Shown here: positions 29,514-36,697 of the stretch, piece by piece
How the letters are laid out: each line of letters starts with the position of its first letter
Position numbering within the stretch: position 1 is the stretch's first letter
Assembly (NCBI RefSeq): GCF_003660265.1
Contig: NZ_QXQP01000004.1
Location: 31,939-95,938 of the forward strand
Length of the DNA: 64,000 nucleotides
DNA from: Helicobacter mehlei
GTDB lineage: Bacteria > Campylobacterota > Campylobacteria > Campylobacterales > Helicobacteraceae
Direction of reading: 5' to 3'
Made by a program: the position numbers and the translations under genes
The notes under the pieces: model-generated
What the model was told of the DNA's origin: nothing
The model's input: the letters and a program-made list of their open reading frames with translations, nothing else
Databases searched by the model: none

Positions 29514-29529
29514 AGCAAACTCAATTCCA
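29514..29529 (-). promoter_or_regulatory. Sigma54-type promoter of the fliK-flgD-flgE2 operon
   Basis: Minus-strand TGGAAT-TGAGT-TTGCT matches the sigma54 consensus TGGCAC-N5-TTGCW with exact -24 GG / -12 GC spacing. The predicted start, about 12 bases downstream near 29503, gives a leader of some 12 bases to the fliK ATG at 29491, with AAAGG abutting it. Hook genes are sigma54/FlgR controlled in H. pylori, and flgR is in this window. Confidence 0.6.
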
Positions 29530-29531
29530 CT

Positions 29532-31298
29532 CTAGGTGCAACTGCCCGCGCTTTTAAAAAAAGACTTGCTCAAAAACAAGGGTGTACTTTTCATCGCTTT
29601 GGCATGGAAAAACATGCAACGCACATCGGCTTTACGCAAATCCCACGCACTCAAGTCCTGATTAAAACTCTCAGCATAAGCAAACATCTTATACATGCTC
29701 ATCACTCCGCTTGTATCCCAGTGGTTGAGGGGGTAGTTAAAACTCTTGGCGTAAAAAAACATCTTTTTCATGTCCCTGACATGGCTGGTGTTCCAGTGGT
29801 TCAAAGGTTGGTTAAACAAAAAAGCACCATAGAAAAGATAGGACATATTAGAAACATGCGAGACATCCCATGATCCAATGGGTTGGTTAAAGACACCGGC
29901 ATATTTAAACATGCCCTGCAAATTCTGCGCGCTGGAGAGTTTCCATTGGGTAATATCGCCGTTAAAATCATAGGTCAAGCTGAACATATAGCTCATGTTT
30001 TTGACATTTCCCACATCCCAATTATTGAGGTCTTGTTGGAAATGCTTGCACCCATAGAACATAAAACTTGTATCTTGCGCGCTCTGGACTTCCCAATCAT
30101 TTAAGGGCTGGTTAAAAGTTGCTAAGGCAAACATCGCCTTCATGTTTTCAACACTGCTGGTATCCCAATTACTTAAAGAGACATCCACCTCGCGCCCCAT
30201 AAAAATCCCCTCCATATTTTTAACATGGCTAACATCCCAAGTTTCAATGCCCTCCAAGTTGGCACGCCCGCCCATCGCATGGCATTTGTTGTAAAAGTCT
30301 AAGATTTGGGCGTATTCCTTGTCCTTAGTCTCCCATAAATCCCCGCTTCTAATGGGTAATTGTTTGATGCGCGCATAGACATTTTCTTTATCGCAGAATA
30401 AATAACTCATATCCTCGATCAAACCCGTATTAATGCTGGCTAGAGGCACGCTATCATCTTGGAGCAACCGGATGAGTTCTTGTTTGTTTTGGGGGTAGTG
30501 CAAGAATTTAAGCACATTGGGGGGGGTGGTAGTTGGGGGATCGGTTCTCAAGGCATTTTTTTGCTTTAAAGCACCCTGAATGGGCGTGCCTAAAAAAATG
30601 CCCTGAGTATCTGCCCTGTCTAAATCCTGCCAATGACTCAAATCTTGCTTAAAACTCTTGGCATTGGCAAACATGTAGCTAAAATTCTGTGGGGGCTTGC
30701 CTATGCGTTTTTGGCGATTCCATCTGGATAAAGGCTGGTTAAAAGACTTGGCATGGTAAAACATATACCTAAAATCTACCCCGCTAGAAGTGTTCCAGTT
30801 GTTGATGGGTTGGTTAAAACTGGTGGCATTGGCAAACATGTAGCTAAAATCTACCCCGCTAGAAGTGTTCCAGTTGTTGATGGGTTGGTTAAAACTGGTG
30901 GCATTGGCAAACATGTAGCTAAAATTTTTAACCCGTAGGGTATTCCATTTGCGTAAGGGTTCATTAAAATGCACCTGATTCATAAACATACCCTCCATAT
31001 TCTCCACATGGCTAACATCCCATTTGCCAATCCCTTTAAAATCTTCACGATAAGCGGTGCAAATCCCTTTTTTGTGCAAAGGTTCCTGCAAGCAAAATAA
31101 ATAGCTCATGTCTTTAACGTGCTTGGTATCGATCTGTTGGAGAGAGATATGGGGGTTTTGCAACAAAGCCTGCAAACTGGCTTTATCTTTGGGGGTAAAA
31201 ATAGCGGGTGTGCCCAATAAAAAAGACGCACCCCCAACCAATAGGCTCAAGCACTTCAAACCAGAGCTAACCAGAGAGAAATAGTAATGGACGGACAT
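29532..31298 (-). CDS. Secreted BspA-like DUF285 repeat protein
   Basis: 588 residues. Residues 1-30 include a signal-like hydrophobic segment (CLSLLVGGASFLLGTPA). The rest consists of about twenty DUF285 repeats of about 25 residues with core motifs SYMFANATSFNQPINNWNTS and WDVSHVENMEGMF, in two blocks that each open with a similar lead (KHVKDMSYLFCLQEP and GLIEDMSYLFCDKEN), suggesting duplication of a larger unit. DUF285/BspA repeats bind host proteins in some bacteria; a surface role is inference. Two adjacent repeats are identical in DNA. It reads away from the OMP genes and ends just upstream of the fliK promoter, and a shorter, non-secreted relative lies at 17475-18434. Confidence 0.87.
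   Translation of the reverse strand: MSVHYYFSLVSSGLKCLSLLVGGASFLLGTPAIFTPKDKASLQALLQNPHISLQQIDTKHVKDMSYLFCLQEPLHKKGICTAYREDFKGIGKWDVSHVENMEGMFMNQVHFNEPLRKWNTLRVKNFSYMFANATSFNQPINNWNTSSGVDFSYMFANATSFNQPINNWNTSSGVDFRYMFYHAKSFNQPLSRWNRQKRIGKPPQNFSYMFANAKSFKQDLSHWQDLDRADTQGIFLGTPIQGALKQKNALRTDPPTTTPPNVLKFLHYPQNKQELIRLLQDDSVPLASINTGLIEDMSYLFCDKENVYARIKQLPIRSGDLWETKDKEYAQILDFYNKCHAMGGRANLEGIETWDVSHVKNMEGIFMGREVDVSLSNWDTSSVENMKAMFALATFNQPLNDWEVQSAQDTSFMFYGCKHFQQDLNNWDVGNVKNMSYMFSLTYDFNGDITQWKLSSAQNLQGMFKYAGVFNQPIGSWDVSHVSNMSYLFYGAFLFNQPLNHWNTSHVRDMKKMFFYAKSFNYPLNHWDTSGVMSMYKMFAYAESFNQDLSAWDLRKADVRCMFFHAKAMKSTPLFLSKSFFKSAGSCT
30771..30920 (-). repeat. Two identical tandem 75-bp repeats in the DUF285 gene
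   Basis: Bases 30771-30845 and 30846-30920 are identical. Each encodes exactly one 25-residue DUF285 repeat, so copy number can change without a frameshift. Confidence 0.95.
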
Positions 31299-31461
31299 AT
31301 GCGCTCCTGCAAATAACCATATCCCTACAGCTTAGTCCAGCATTGTAGTCTCTTATGCTAACATATTAACATTTAATGGAATATAAAATACTCCATTCCG
31401 CTTTTAAAAATGTTTTTTGATATTACTAAATCCAATAAACAATATCTTAAAATTTTAGTAA

Positions 31462-31475
31462 ATATTAAGTAATAT
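31462..31475 (+). promoter_or_regulatory. A/T-rich dyad upstream of the His-rich OMP gene
   Basis: ATATTA-AG-TAATAT is a perfect inverted repeat 45 bases before the GTG start, within a very A/T-rich 222-base spacer (31299-31520) that also holds TAATAATAATAAA. Such sequence resembles Fur or NikR operators loosely but matches neither consensus well. The spacer must also hold the divergent promoter for the DUF285 gene. Confidence 0.35.
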
Positions 31476-31520
31476 GATTATACTATCTAATAATAATAAA
31501 TTGAACATACAAGGACTTTT

Positions 31521-32474
31521 GTGCGTAGATACAAATATGAAAATTTTAATAAACAAGGGCTTTCTTTTTGTCATCTGCTACTGAAAACATGTCTTTTGAG
31601 CGGGATTTGTGTCCCCATACTGCATGGGGTAGGGATTAGAGGTCTAGACAATAGTCCGATGATGGGCATGCCACCCACCAACGACTTAGAAAATGACATG
31701 AAAAAAATGGAGAGTGTGGAACATGAACATGAACATGGAGATCACAATCACGAGGTGGTAGCCTCTAAGAACACCCATCAGATCAAGAAAAAAGATGCCC
31801 CCATTGGGGAGCTCTCTAATTTTTTCATTGGCTTTAACTACCAAGCCAGTGGGATTCAAAACCAAGTGTTGAGTTCAAATCTCCCACAACCCACCAAAAT
31901 GACCATGAATTTCCCCCCATTAGTGGGTGTTGGGTTGCAACTGGGCTACAAACAATTTTTTGGCCCCAAAAGGTCCTTTGGATTGCGCTATTTTGTCTTC
32001 TTTGATTATAACCACAACCGCTTTGGCTCGCTAAAAGCCGATACAGAGTTTCCATTTGGTGCTTACACCATGACCGAAAAAGATAGCTATGCTGGGCAAT
32101 ACACTTCTAATCTCTACACCTATGGAGCGGGGATGGACATGATTTATAATTTTGTGAGCACTAAGGATTTTATCTTTGGTTTTGCGGTGGGTTTCCAGCT
32201 AGCTGGGGATAGCTGGGCGAGTTCTTTACAAAAGCAACTACAAAGCTATGTAAAAAGCAACAAACACTCTAGCTACAGCCCGGCTAATTTCCAATTTTTG
32301 GTGAATTTTGCCTTACGCGCTCAAGTTTCTAAGAAAAATGGCATTGAGTTGGGCATTAAGATTCCCACCATCACACACCGCTATTTTAGCTTGACCAACG
32401 CCCAAGGCCAAACCCTACAAGCCAATGTGCGCCGTATCTACGCCCTACAAGTGAGCTATATTCGCGACTTTTAA
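31521..32474 (+). CDS. Helicobacter outer membrane protein with His-rich N-terminal segment
   Basis: 317 residues from GTG 31521, preceded by AAGGA. A late signal peptide (SFCHLLLKTCLLSGICVPIL) is followed by a Met/His-rich segment (MMGMPP, then EHEHEHGDHNHEVV at about residues 73-86). The remaining 220 residues alternate hydrophobic strands and end in aromatic YIRDF, the C-terminal pattern of Helicobacter beta-barrels. Shared family motifs are VGLQLGYKQFF, LYTYGAGMDMIYNF and IELGIKIPTI, also present in the OMPs at 32602 and 40764. The His cluster could bind nickel, copper or zinc at the surface or in the periplasm; that is inference. Upstream lies an A/T-rich dyad. Confidence 0.82.
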   Translation: MRRYKYENFNKQGLSFCHLLLKTCLLSGICVPILHGVGIRGLDNSPMMGMPPTNDLENDMKKMESVEHEHEHGDHNHEVVASKNTHQIKKKDAPIGELSNFFIGFNYQASGIQNQVLSSNLPQPTKMTMNFPPLVGVGLQLGYKQFFGPKRSFGLRYFVFFDYNHNRFGSLKADTEFPFGAYTMTEKDSYAGQYTSNLYTYGAGMDMIYNFVSTKDFIFGFAVGFQLAGDSWASSLQKQLQSYVKSNKHSSYSPANFQFLVNFALRAQVSKKNGIELGIKIPTITHRYFSLTNAQGQTLQANVRRIYALQVSYIRDF

Positions 32475-32601
32475 TTTTCCTGTTTTTGTTGCCCTAGCAT
32501 CTAGTGGTGCGCCTTTCTAAGAATTTTGCTCAAATTTTGTCTAAGCATGTTATATTAAACTACGGATTAACCGATATTTTAAATTAAAACAAAGGGTTTT
32601 C

Positions 32602-33420
32602 ATGCATGCTTTTTTTCGGTATTCTTTGGCAGTGTTGTCTTTAGGCACATTGGGTGCAGCACCTAATGGGATTTTTATAGAGGGTGGTTACCAACAAGGT
32701 AAGGCGCAAGTCCGTATGCAAAAGGGGGGGAATGAAGTAACTACCACCACTCCTCTGCGGGGTTTTGGGCTCCAAATAGGTTACCAAGCCTATCCAATCA
32801 AATACATTGGTTTTAAAGTCTATGGCTTTTTTGACTACGCCCATACAGATGGGATTGAGTTCCCAAACCCCAATGCTAATAGTGTTTCTAGTCCGGTAAG
32901 TTGTACTGGTTTGCCCACAGGTGTACCCGGTATTCAAGTGCCTCCCGGTGTTCCCCCCGGTCTGCCAGTGCCCCCTGCTATCCCCCCCGTTATCAAGCCA
33001 CAATGTAAAATCAATGTCATGGGGATTTTGCAACAAATTGCTGGGAGCAAAAAGCCCGTCCAGCCTAATATGCTCACCTATGGCGGGGGGGGCGATATTG
33101 TGATTAATATTATCAATAGCCAAGTCATGGCTTTGGGGGTTTTTGGGGGAGTCCAGTTGGCGGGTAATAGCTGGATTTTAGCCACGCCAGATTTTAAAGA
33201 TGTCACCTTGACCTATGCGGGATTGGATAAGCAGGCGACCGCATTCCAGCTCTTGTTGAATGTGGGAGGGCGTTTGCGCTTGCTCAAACACAGTAGCATA
33301 GAGGCGGGGATCAAATTCCCCATGTTCAAAAATAACCCGTTTTTGCAGAGTAAAAATGACGGCACGCTCTACATCCGGCGGATGTATTCGTGGTATATCA
33401 ACTACGCCTTCACCTTCTAG
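32602..33420 (+). CDS. Helicobacter outer membrane protein with Pro-rich loop
   Basis: 272 residues with signal peptide MHAFFRYSLAVLSLGTLGAA, strands such as LRGFGLQIGYQAYP, the family motif MLTYGGGGDIVINI and a C-terminal YINYAFTF ending in Phe. An insert around residues 106-135 is rich in Pro and Gly (PPGVPPGLPVPPAIPP) between two cysteines (SCTG and QCKI) that may form a disulfide-closed surface loop. It lies 127 bases after the His-rich OMP on the same strand and ends overlapping, tail to tail, the FixH-like gene. The G8 at 33085-33092 encodes the conserved Gly motif. Confidence 0.85.
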   Translation: MHAFFRYSLAVLSLGTLGAAPNGIFIEGGYQQGKAQVRMQKGGNEVTTTTPLRGFGLQIGYQAYPIKYIGFKVYGFFDYAHTDGIEFPNPNANSVSSPVSCTGLPTGVPGIQVPPGVPPGLPVPPAIPPVIKPQCKINVMGILQQIAGSKKPVQPNMLTYGGGGDIVINIINSQVMALGVFGGVQLAGNSWILATPDFKDVTLTYAGLDKQATAFQLLLNVGGRLRLLKHSSIEAGIKFPMFKNNPFLQSKNDGTLYIRRMYSWYINYAFTF

Positions 33421-33974
33421 GGTTTGCGCGCATAGGCGGGCTGAATCAGCGATAGCGTGGTGTCTTTGAACTTCACGCTAATTAAGAGTTGGTAGCGCCC
33501 TTCAGGGATGCTAAAGGCAGGCAAGTGGCAGGTGAGCAACTGCCGATCGGTTTGCTTGCAGTTTAGCTGGAGTGCCTTTGGGGGGGTCTTGAGTCTTAAC
33601 AAAGTAACAGAAAACTCCGGAAACACCATGTCTTTTTGGCGTTTTTGCACCCATAGATCGATGCGGTTATCTTCCAAAGTCAGCCAAAGCAAGGGGGTGT
33701 TTTGGTTCAGGTAGTAAGGAAATGTCGGGATGAGCTGTTGATCAGCATTACCAATTTTGACATCATAATCTTGCAAGAATGCATGGTAACTTTGGAGCAT
33801 GGTATTGATGTGGCTATCGGTGTAGGTGTGCTGGTGTAGATAGGTGGTATCGCTTTGGGGGGTGTATTTGATCGCCACCACCACTAATGCCACCACCAAA
33901 CTTAATCCCACTAATAAAACAGACAAAATACCTAGGGGCCAATAATTCTTTTCTTTTTTGTTTCTTGTTTTCAT
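33417..33974 (-). CDS. FixH-like membrane protein of the cbb3 oxidase cluster
   Basis: 185 residues with one N-terminal transmembrane helix (GILSVLLVGLSLVVALVVVA) and a periplasmic beta-rich domain ending GRYQLLISVKFKDTTLSLIQ. This is the layout of the FixH/CcoH accessory protein that assists cbb3 oxidase assembly, and it lies four genes downstream of ccoP on the same strand, as in H. pylori. Its start overlaps the end of the preceding gene by four bases, and its stop overlaps the OMP gene on the opposite strand. Copper delivery is the family role suggested elsewhere; no metal motif is visible here. Confidence 0.65.
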   Translation of the reverse strand: MKTRNKKEKNYWPLGILSVLLVGLSLVVALVVVAIKYTPQSDTTYLHQHTYTDSHINTMLQSYHAFLQDYDVKIGNADQQLIPTFPYYLNQNTPLLWLTLEDNRIDLWVQKRQKDMVFPEFSVTLLRLKTPPKALQLNCKQTDRQLLTCHLPAFSIPEGRYQLLISVKFKDTTLSLIQPAYARKP

Positions 33975-34573
33975 TGAGATTTCTTACTTCCAAAAAAATA
34001 ACCATAAAAAAAGAGAGCTAAAAGGGAGCAGAGCAAAATATAAAGTGTAGTTTTCATAAAACTGTTGGGGTTGTCCTCTTTGATATTGCTCTCCAAACTC
34101 ACATGGCGGGCTCTGCTCAGCACCTCTGCCATGTAGGTGTAACCATTTAGCAGGGCAAAAGAAAAGCGGGCGTTGTTTTGCGCCTCATTTTCTCCCCACT
34201 TTTTAGGTAAAAAAGGGGCCATGTGTTCAAAAAAAATCTTATCTTTGTCCAAAAGATTGGTTGGATTGGCAACAATCTCGATCTTTTGGGCTTTATAATA
34301 AGCAAAGAGGGCAACAAAGGGGGCATGCAAAGTTTTTAGCTTGCTTTCTTGATAGACTTGGCGTTGCTCCTTGGTTTCTAAATCCTTGGAGCCTCCCATG
34401 AACACGACCAAAGAGATTTTAGCTTTTGCCAATAACTCGTTAGAGACTTGCTCCACCAGTGCCACGCTTTTAGGCACAAGATGCCCCTCCCCATTATCCT
34501 GGACAAACAGACCTTGCCCAGCACACAGAATCCATGGTAACCACAAAAGCCACCACAAATAATCAAACCGCAA
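33971..34573 (-). CDS. Membrane-anchored protein of the cbb3 cluster, unknown function
   Basis: 200 residues. An N-terminal signal-like helix (YLWWLLWLPWILCAGQG) and a C-terminal transmembrane helix (LYILLCSLLALFFYGYFFG) bracket a periplasmic domain of about 140 residues with KISLVVFMGGSKDLE and KIEIVANPTNLLDKDKIFFE. The fold is faintly like TPM-domain proteins, but the match is weak. The start appears to be TTG 34573, inside the end of the preceding 34-residue gene, suggesting reinitiation. Its place between DUF4006 and FixH-like genes is conserved in Helicobacter, implying a role linked to the oxidase. Confidence 0.65.
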   Translation of the reverse strand: MRFDYLWWLLWLPWILCAGQGLFVQDNGEGHLVPKSVALVEQVSNELLAKAKISLVVFMGGSKDLETKEQRQVYQESKLKTLHAPFVALFAYYKAQKIEIVANPTNLLDKDKIFFEHMAPFLPKKWGENEAQNNARFSFALLNGYTYMAEVLSRARHVSLESNIKEDNPNSFMKTTLYILLCSLLALFFYGYFFGSKKSQ

Positions 34574-34667
34574 ATAAGAATTGGGGCTTAATAAAATACA
34601 AAACGATGGTTACGAAGAACAACACAAACAAAAAAAGCCCCAGTAATTTTTCCATTCCGGTAAACAT
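34563..34667 (-). CDS. 34-residue single-helix membrane peptide in the cbb3 cluster
   Basis: A 34-codon gene: MFTGMEKLLGLFLFVLFFVT and on to IVLYFIKPQFLFAV. It is one transmembrane helix with a short polar start. RBS AAGGAG lies six bases before the ATG, the strongest in this cluster. It begins two bases after the DUF4006 gene and overlaps the start of the next. Spacing, RBS and composition support a real small protein, perhaps an oxidase subunit or assembly factor; the function is unknown. Confidence 0.65.
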   Translation of the reverse strand: MFTGMEKLLGLFLFVLFFVTIVLYFIKPQFLFAV

Positions 34668-34669
34668 CG

Positions 34670-34864
34670 CTACTCCTTGTACTGGTAAAATTGTTTATTT
34701 TTCTCAAACATTTGGATGTTTTTCGTGTCCAGCTGGTAGTAGTGGGTTGCCTCTCTTTGCTGGATTTTGACTGCTTGCGTGCCAAATAAGACCACCACCA
34801 ACAACAAGATCGCCACGACGATCAAACAACCTAATATCCCATTGAGACCAAATAAGCCATTCAT
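34670..34864 (-). CDS. DUF4006-family small membrane protein
   Basis: 64 residues with one transmembrane helix (ILGCLIVVAILLLVVVLFG) and a short polar tail (REATHYYQLDTKNIQMFEKN). Small proteins of this kind (DUF4006) follow ccoP in epsilonproteobacteria. The ATG overlaps the ccoP stop (ATGA), indicating translational coupling. No function is established. Confidence 0.75.
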   Translation of the reverse strand: MNGLFGLNGILGCLIVVAILLLVVVLFGTQAVKIQQREATHYYQLDTKNIQMFEKNKQFYQYKE

Positions 34865-35727
34865 TCCTCTTCTCCTTGCAAAGACTGGATAAAGCCCATT
34901 AGAGCGCGCACCTGAATGTCATTAAAATGCCTATAAGCAAAGCTAGGCATTTCCCCAATATGCCCCTTTTTGCCCTTTTCTAGGATTTCTTTTAAGAATT
35001 CTTGTGTGCCATAGTGAGTCAAATCGGCTGCCATGCCCCCTTGACCCTTCCCATCAGCCCCATGGCAACTGGCACACATGTTTTGGAAAATGCCCTCCCC
35101 TGTTTTGACTAGCTGGGGATTTTTCGTGCGTTTCAAAGTAGAGATTTCTGCCATCACATAACTGGCTACTGCTTTGGCATCTTCTGCGCTCATCTCAATG
35201 GGAGGCATTTCCATCGCTTGATAACCCAAGCCCACAGAGCCCTGCTTGATTATCTCTTCAATCCCTTCTTCTTTGCCCCAACTCACTAGGTTTCTGGCTG
35301 TATTGTCTAGCCCGGTCGCCTCCAGCCCATGGCATTGCGAGCATTGCACCAAAAAGATGCCCTGCCCCATCTGCTCCAAATCCTTTTGGCTTAAGTTTTT
35401 CCACTTATTTTCAAAGTTATGGTTGTATTGGGTAACCTCTTTATTGTATTCTCCAATTTGGGAGTAATTGAATACAGGATAGCCCAAGAAAATATACCAC
35501 AACCCCCAAACGATGATGGCCAAAAAACTCACTAACCAACCCGAGGGGATATTGTTGAGAAACTCGGCGATCCCATCGTATTGGTGCCCGTTATTATACA
35601 GATCACCACTGCTGGTTCTTTCGCGCATCGCTTTAAACAGGGAGGAAGCCATACTCAGGGTGAGAACTAAAATGACAAGGGCAGCCCCTAAGGCAAACAA
35701 ATTAATATGATCCTTGAGAATATCCAT
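34861..35727 (-). CDS. ccoP: cbb3 cytochrome c oxidase diheme subunit CcoP
   Basis: 288 residues with N-terminal transmembrane helices and two c-type heme motifs, CSQCHG near residue 129 and CASCHG near 218, with likely axial methionines in MEMPPIEMS and GEMPSFAYRH. It passes electrons from periplasmic cytochrome c to the CcoN active site. It lies third from last in the ccoNOQP operon, three bases after ccoQ. The cbb3 oxidase is the only terminal oxidase type known in gastric Helicobacter and suits microaerobic growth. Confidence 0.97.
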   Translation of the reverse strand: MDILKDHINLFALGAALVILVLTLSMASSLFKAMRERTSSGDLYNNGHQYDGIAEFLNNIPSGWLVSFLAIIVWGLWYIFLGYPVFNYSQIGEYNKEVTQYNHNFENKWKNLSQKDLEQMGQGIFLVQCSQCHGLEATGLDNTARNLVSWGKEEGIEEIIKQGSVGLGYQAMEMPPIEMSAEDAKAVASYVMAEISTLKRTKNPQLVKTGEGIFQNMCASCHGADGKGQGGMAADLTHYGTQEFLKEILEKGKKGHIGEMPSFAYRHFNDIQVRALMGFIQSLQGEEE

Positions 35728-35729
35728 AG

Positions 35730-35939
35730 TTAGCCTCTCTTAGACTGGGATAGGGGAGAGCGGGGCTCAATCACAACGTCATCTAGCTCATCTTGTAGGG
35801 CAAGTTGGCTATAACGCTCATAATCTGTGATGCCTTTTTTGTCCTTGACATACATGCTGACGATATAAGCATACAAGAAAATGGTAAAAAGAATGGTAAA
35901 GAACACATAAGCAAAACCTCTAAGCGTGTCTAAATCCAT
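35730..35939 (-). CDS. ccoQ: cbb3 oxidase small subunit CcoQ
   Basis: 69 residues with one transmembrane helix (GFAYVFFTILFTIFLYAYIV) and a charged tail with DELDDVVIEPRSPL. Size, position between ccoO and ccoP and topology fit CcoQ, which stabilises the complex. Its start shares a base with the end of ccoO. Confidence 0.92.
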   Translation of the reverse strand: MDLDTLRGFAYVFFTILFTIFLYAYIVSMYVKDKKGITDYERYSQLALQDELDDVVIEPRSPLSQSKRG

Positions 35940-36691
35940 TACTCGCCTCCTTGTTGCGGAGCTAGGGCCAAGTTAGGCTTGCTGGGGTTAAAACCAGTGG
36001 CTTGCGGTTTTAAAACGCGCGCTTGGCCCAAGCTATTGAGATAGGCAATCAAAGCGACAATTTCTTTCACTTTGCCCTGTTTAAGCGATTCTTTAATTTG
36101 AGGACTTTGCATGTCATTCACAATTGCCTGTGCTTGCTCTAAAAAGAGTTTTTTAGCCTCTTTGATGTCGCCTAACTTAACGCCATTGGGTGTATCATAG
36201 GGCACGCCAAAGACCTTTTTTTGTGTGTAGGTCTCTGCAAATGCCGTTTCAAAGTCGCTATCCTTGCTAAATAGGTGTTTATAGGCAGGCATGATGCTTC
36301 CGGGCACCACGCTTAATGGGTCTAGCATATGTTTTTCATGCCAAGCAGTGGTGCGCACATCGCCCACGCGGTGTAAGTCTGGTCCAATGCGACGAGACCC
36401 CCACAAAAAAGGGCGATCGTAGGCATATTCCCCACTCAAGCTATAAGCCCCGTAGCGTTGCACTTCAGCTTGGAAGGGGCGAATCAGCTGGGAGTGGCAG
36501 TTGTAACACCCTTCTTTAATATAAACTTGTCTGCCCGCTGTTTCCAAGACGGTATAAGGGCGCAAGCCCTCGATAGGGCGCGCAGATTTAAAGAAGTTGG
36601 GCAGGATTTCAACAATCCCAGCAACTGCAAAGGCGACCACGAATGCCAAAGTGAAAAAGAACGGGTTTTTTTCTAGGAAGCCAAACATCAA
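35939..36691 (-). CDS. ccoO: cbb3 oxidase monoheme subunit CcoO
   Basis: 250 residues with an N-terminal membrane anchor (FFFTLAFVVAFAVAGIVEIL) and one heme c site, GCYNCHSQLIRPF near residue 61, matching the CcoO motif. A likely axial Met lies in VPGSIMPAYKHLF. The protein relays electrons between CcoP and CcoN. It follows ccoN by six bases. Confidence 0.97.
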   Translation of the reverse strand: MMFGFLEKNPFFFTLAFVVAFAVAGIVEILPNFFKSARPIEGLRPYTVLETAGRQVYIKEGCYNCHSQLIRPFQAEVQRYGAYSLSGEYAYDRPFLWGSRRIGPDLHRVGDVRTTAWHEKHMLDPLSVVPGSIMPAYKHLFSKDSDFETAFAETYTQKKVFGVPYDTPNGVKLGDIKEAKKLFLEQAQAIVNDMQSPQIKESLKQGKVKEIVALIAYLNSLGQARVLKPQATGFNPSKPNLALAPQQGGE

Positions 36692-36697
36692 TCCTCC

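Noticed and set aside
33085..33092. G8 tract in the OMP gene as a phase-variation site
   Set aside because: It encodes the conserved TYGGGGDI family motif, the frame is open, and the run is short; not argued as a switch.
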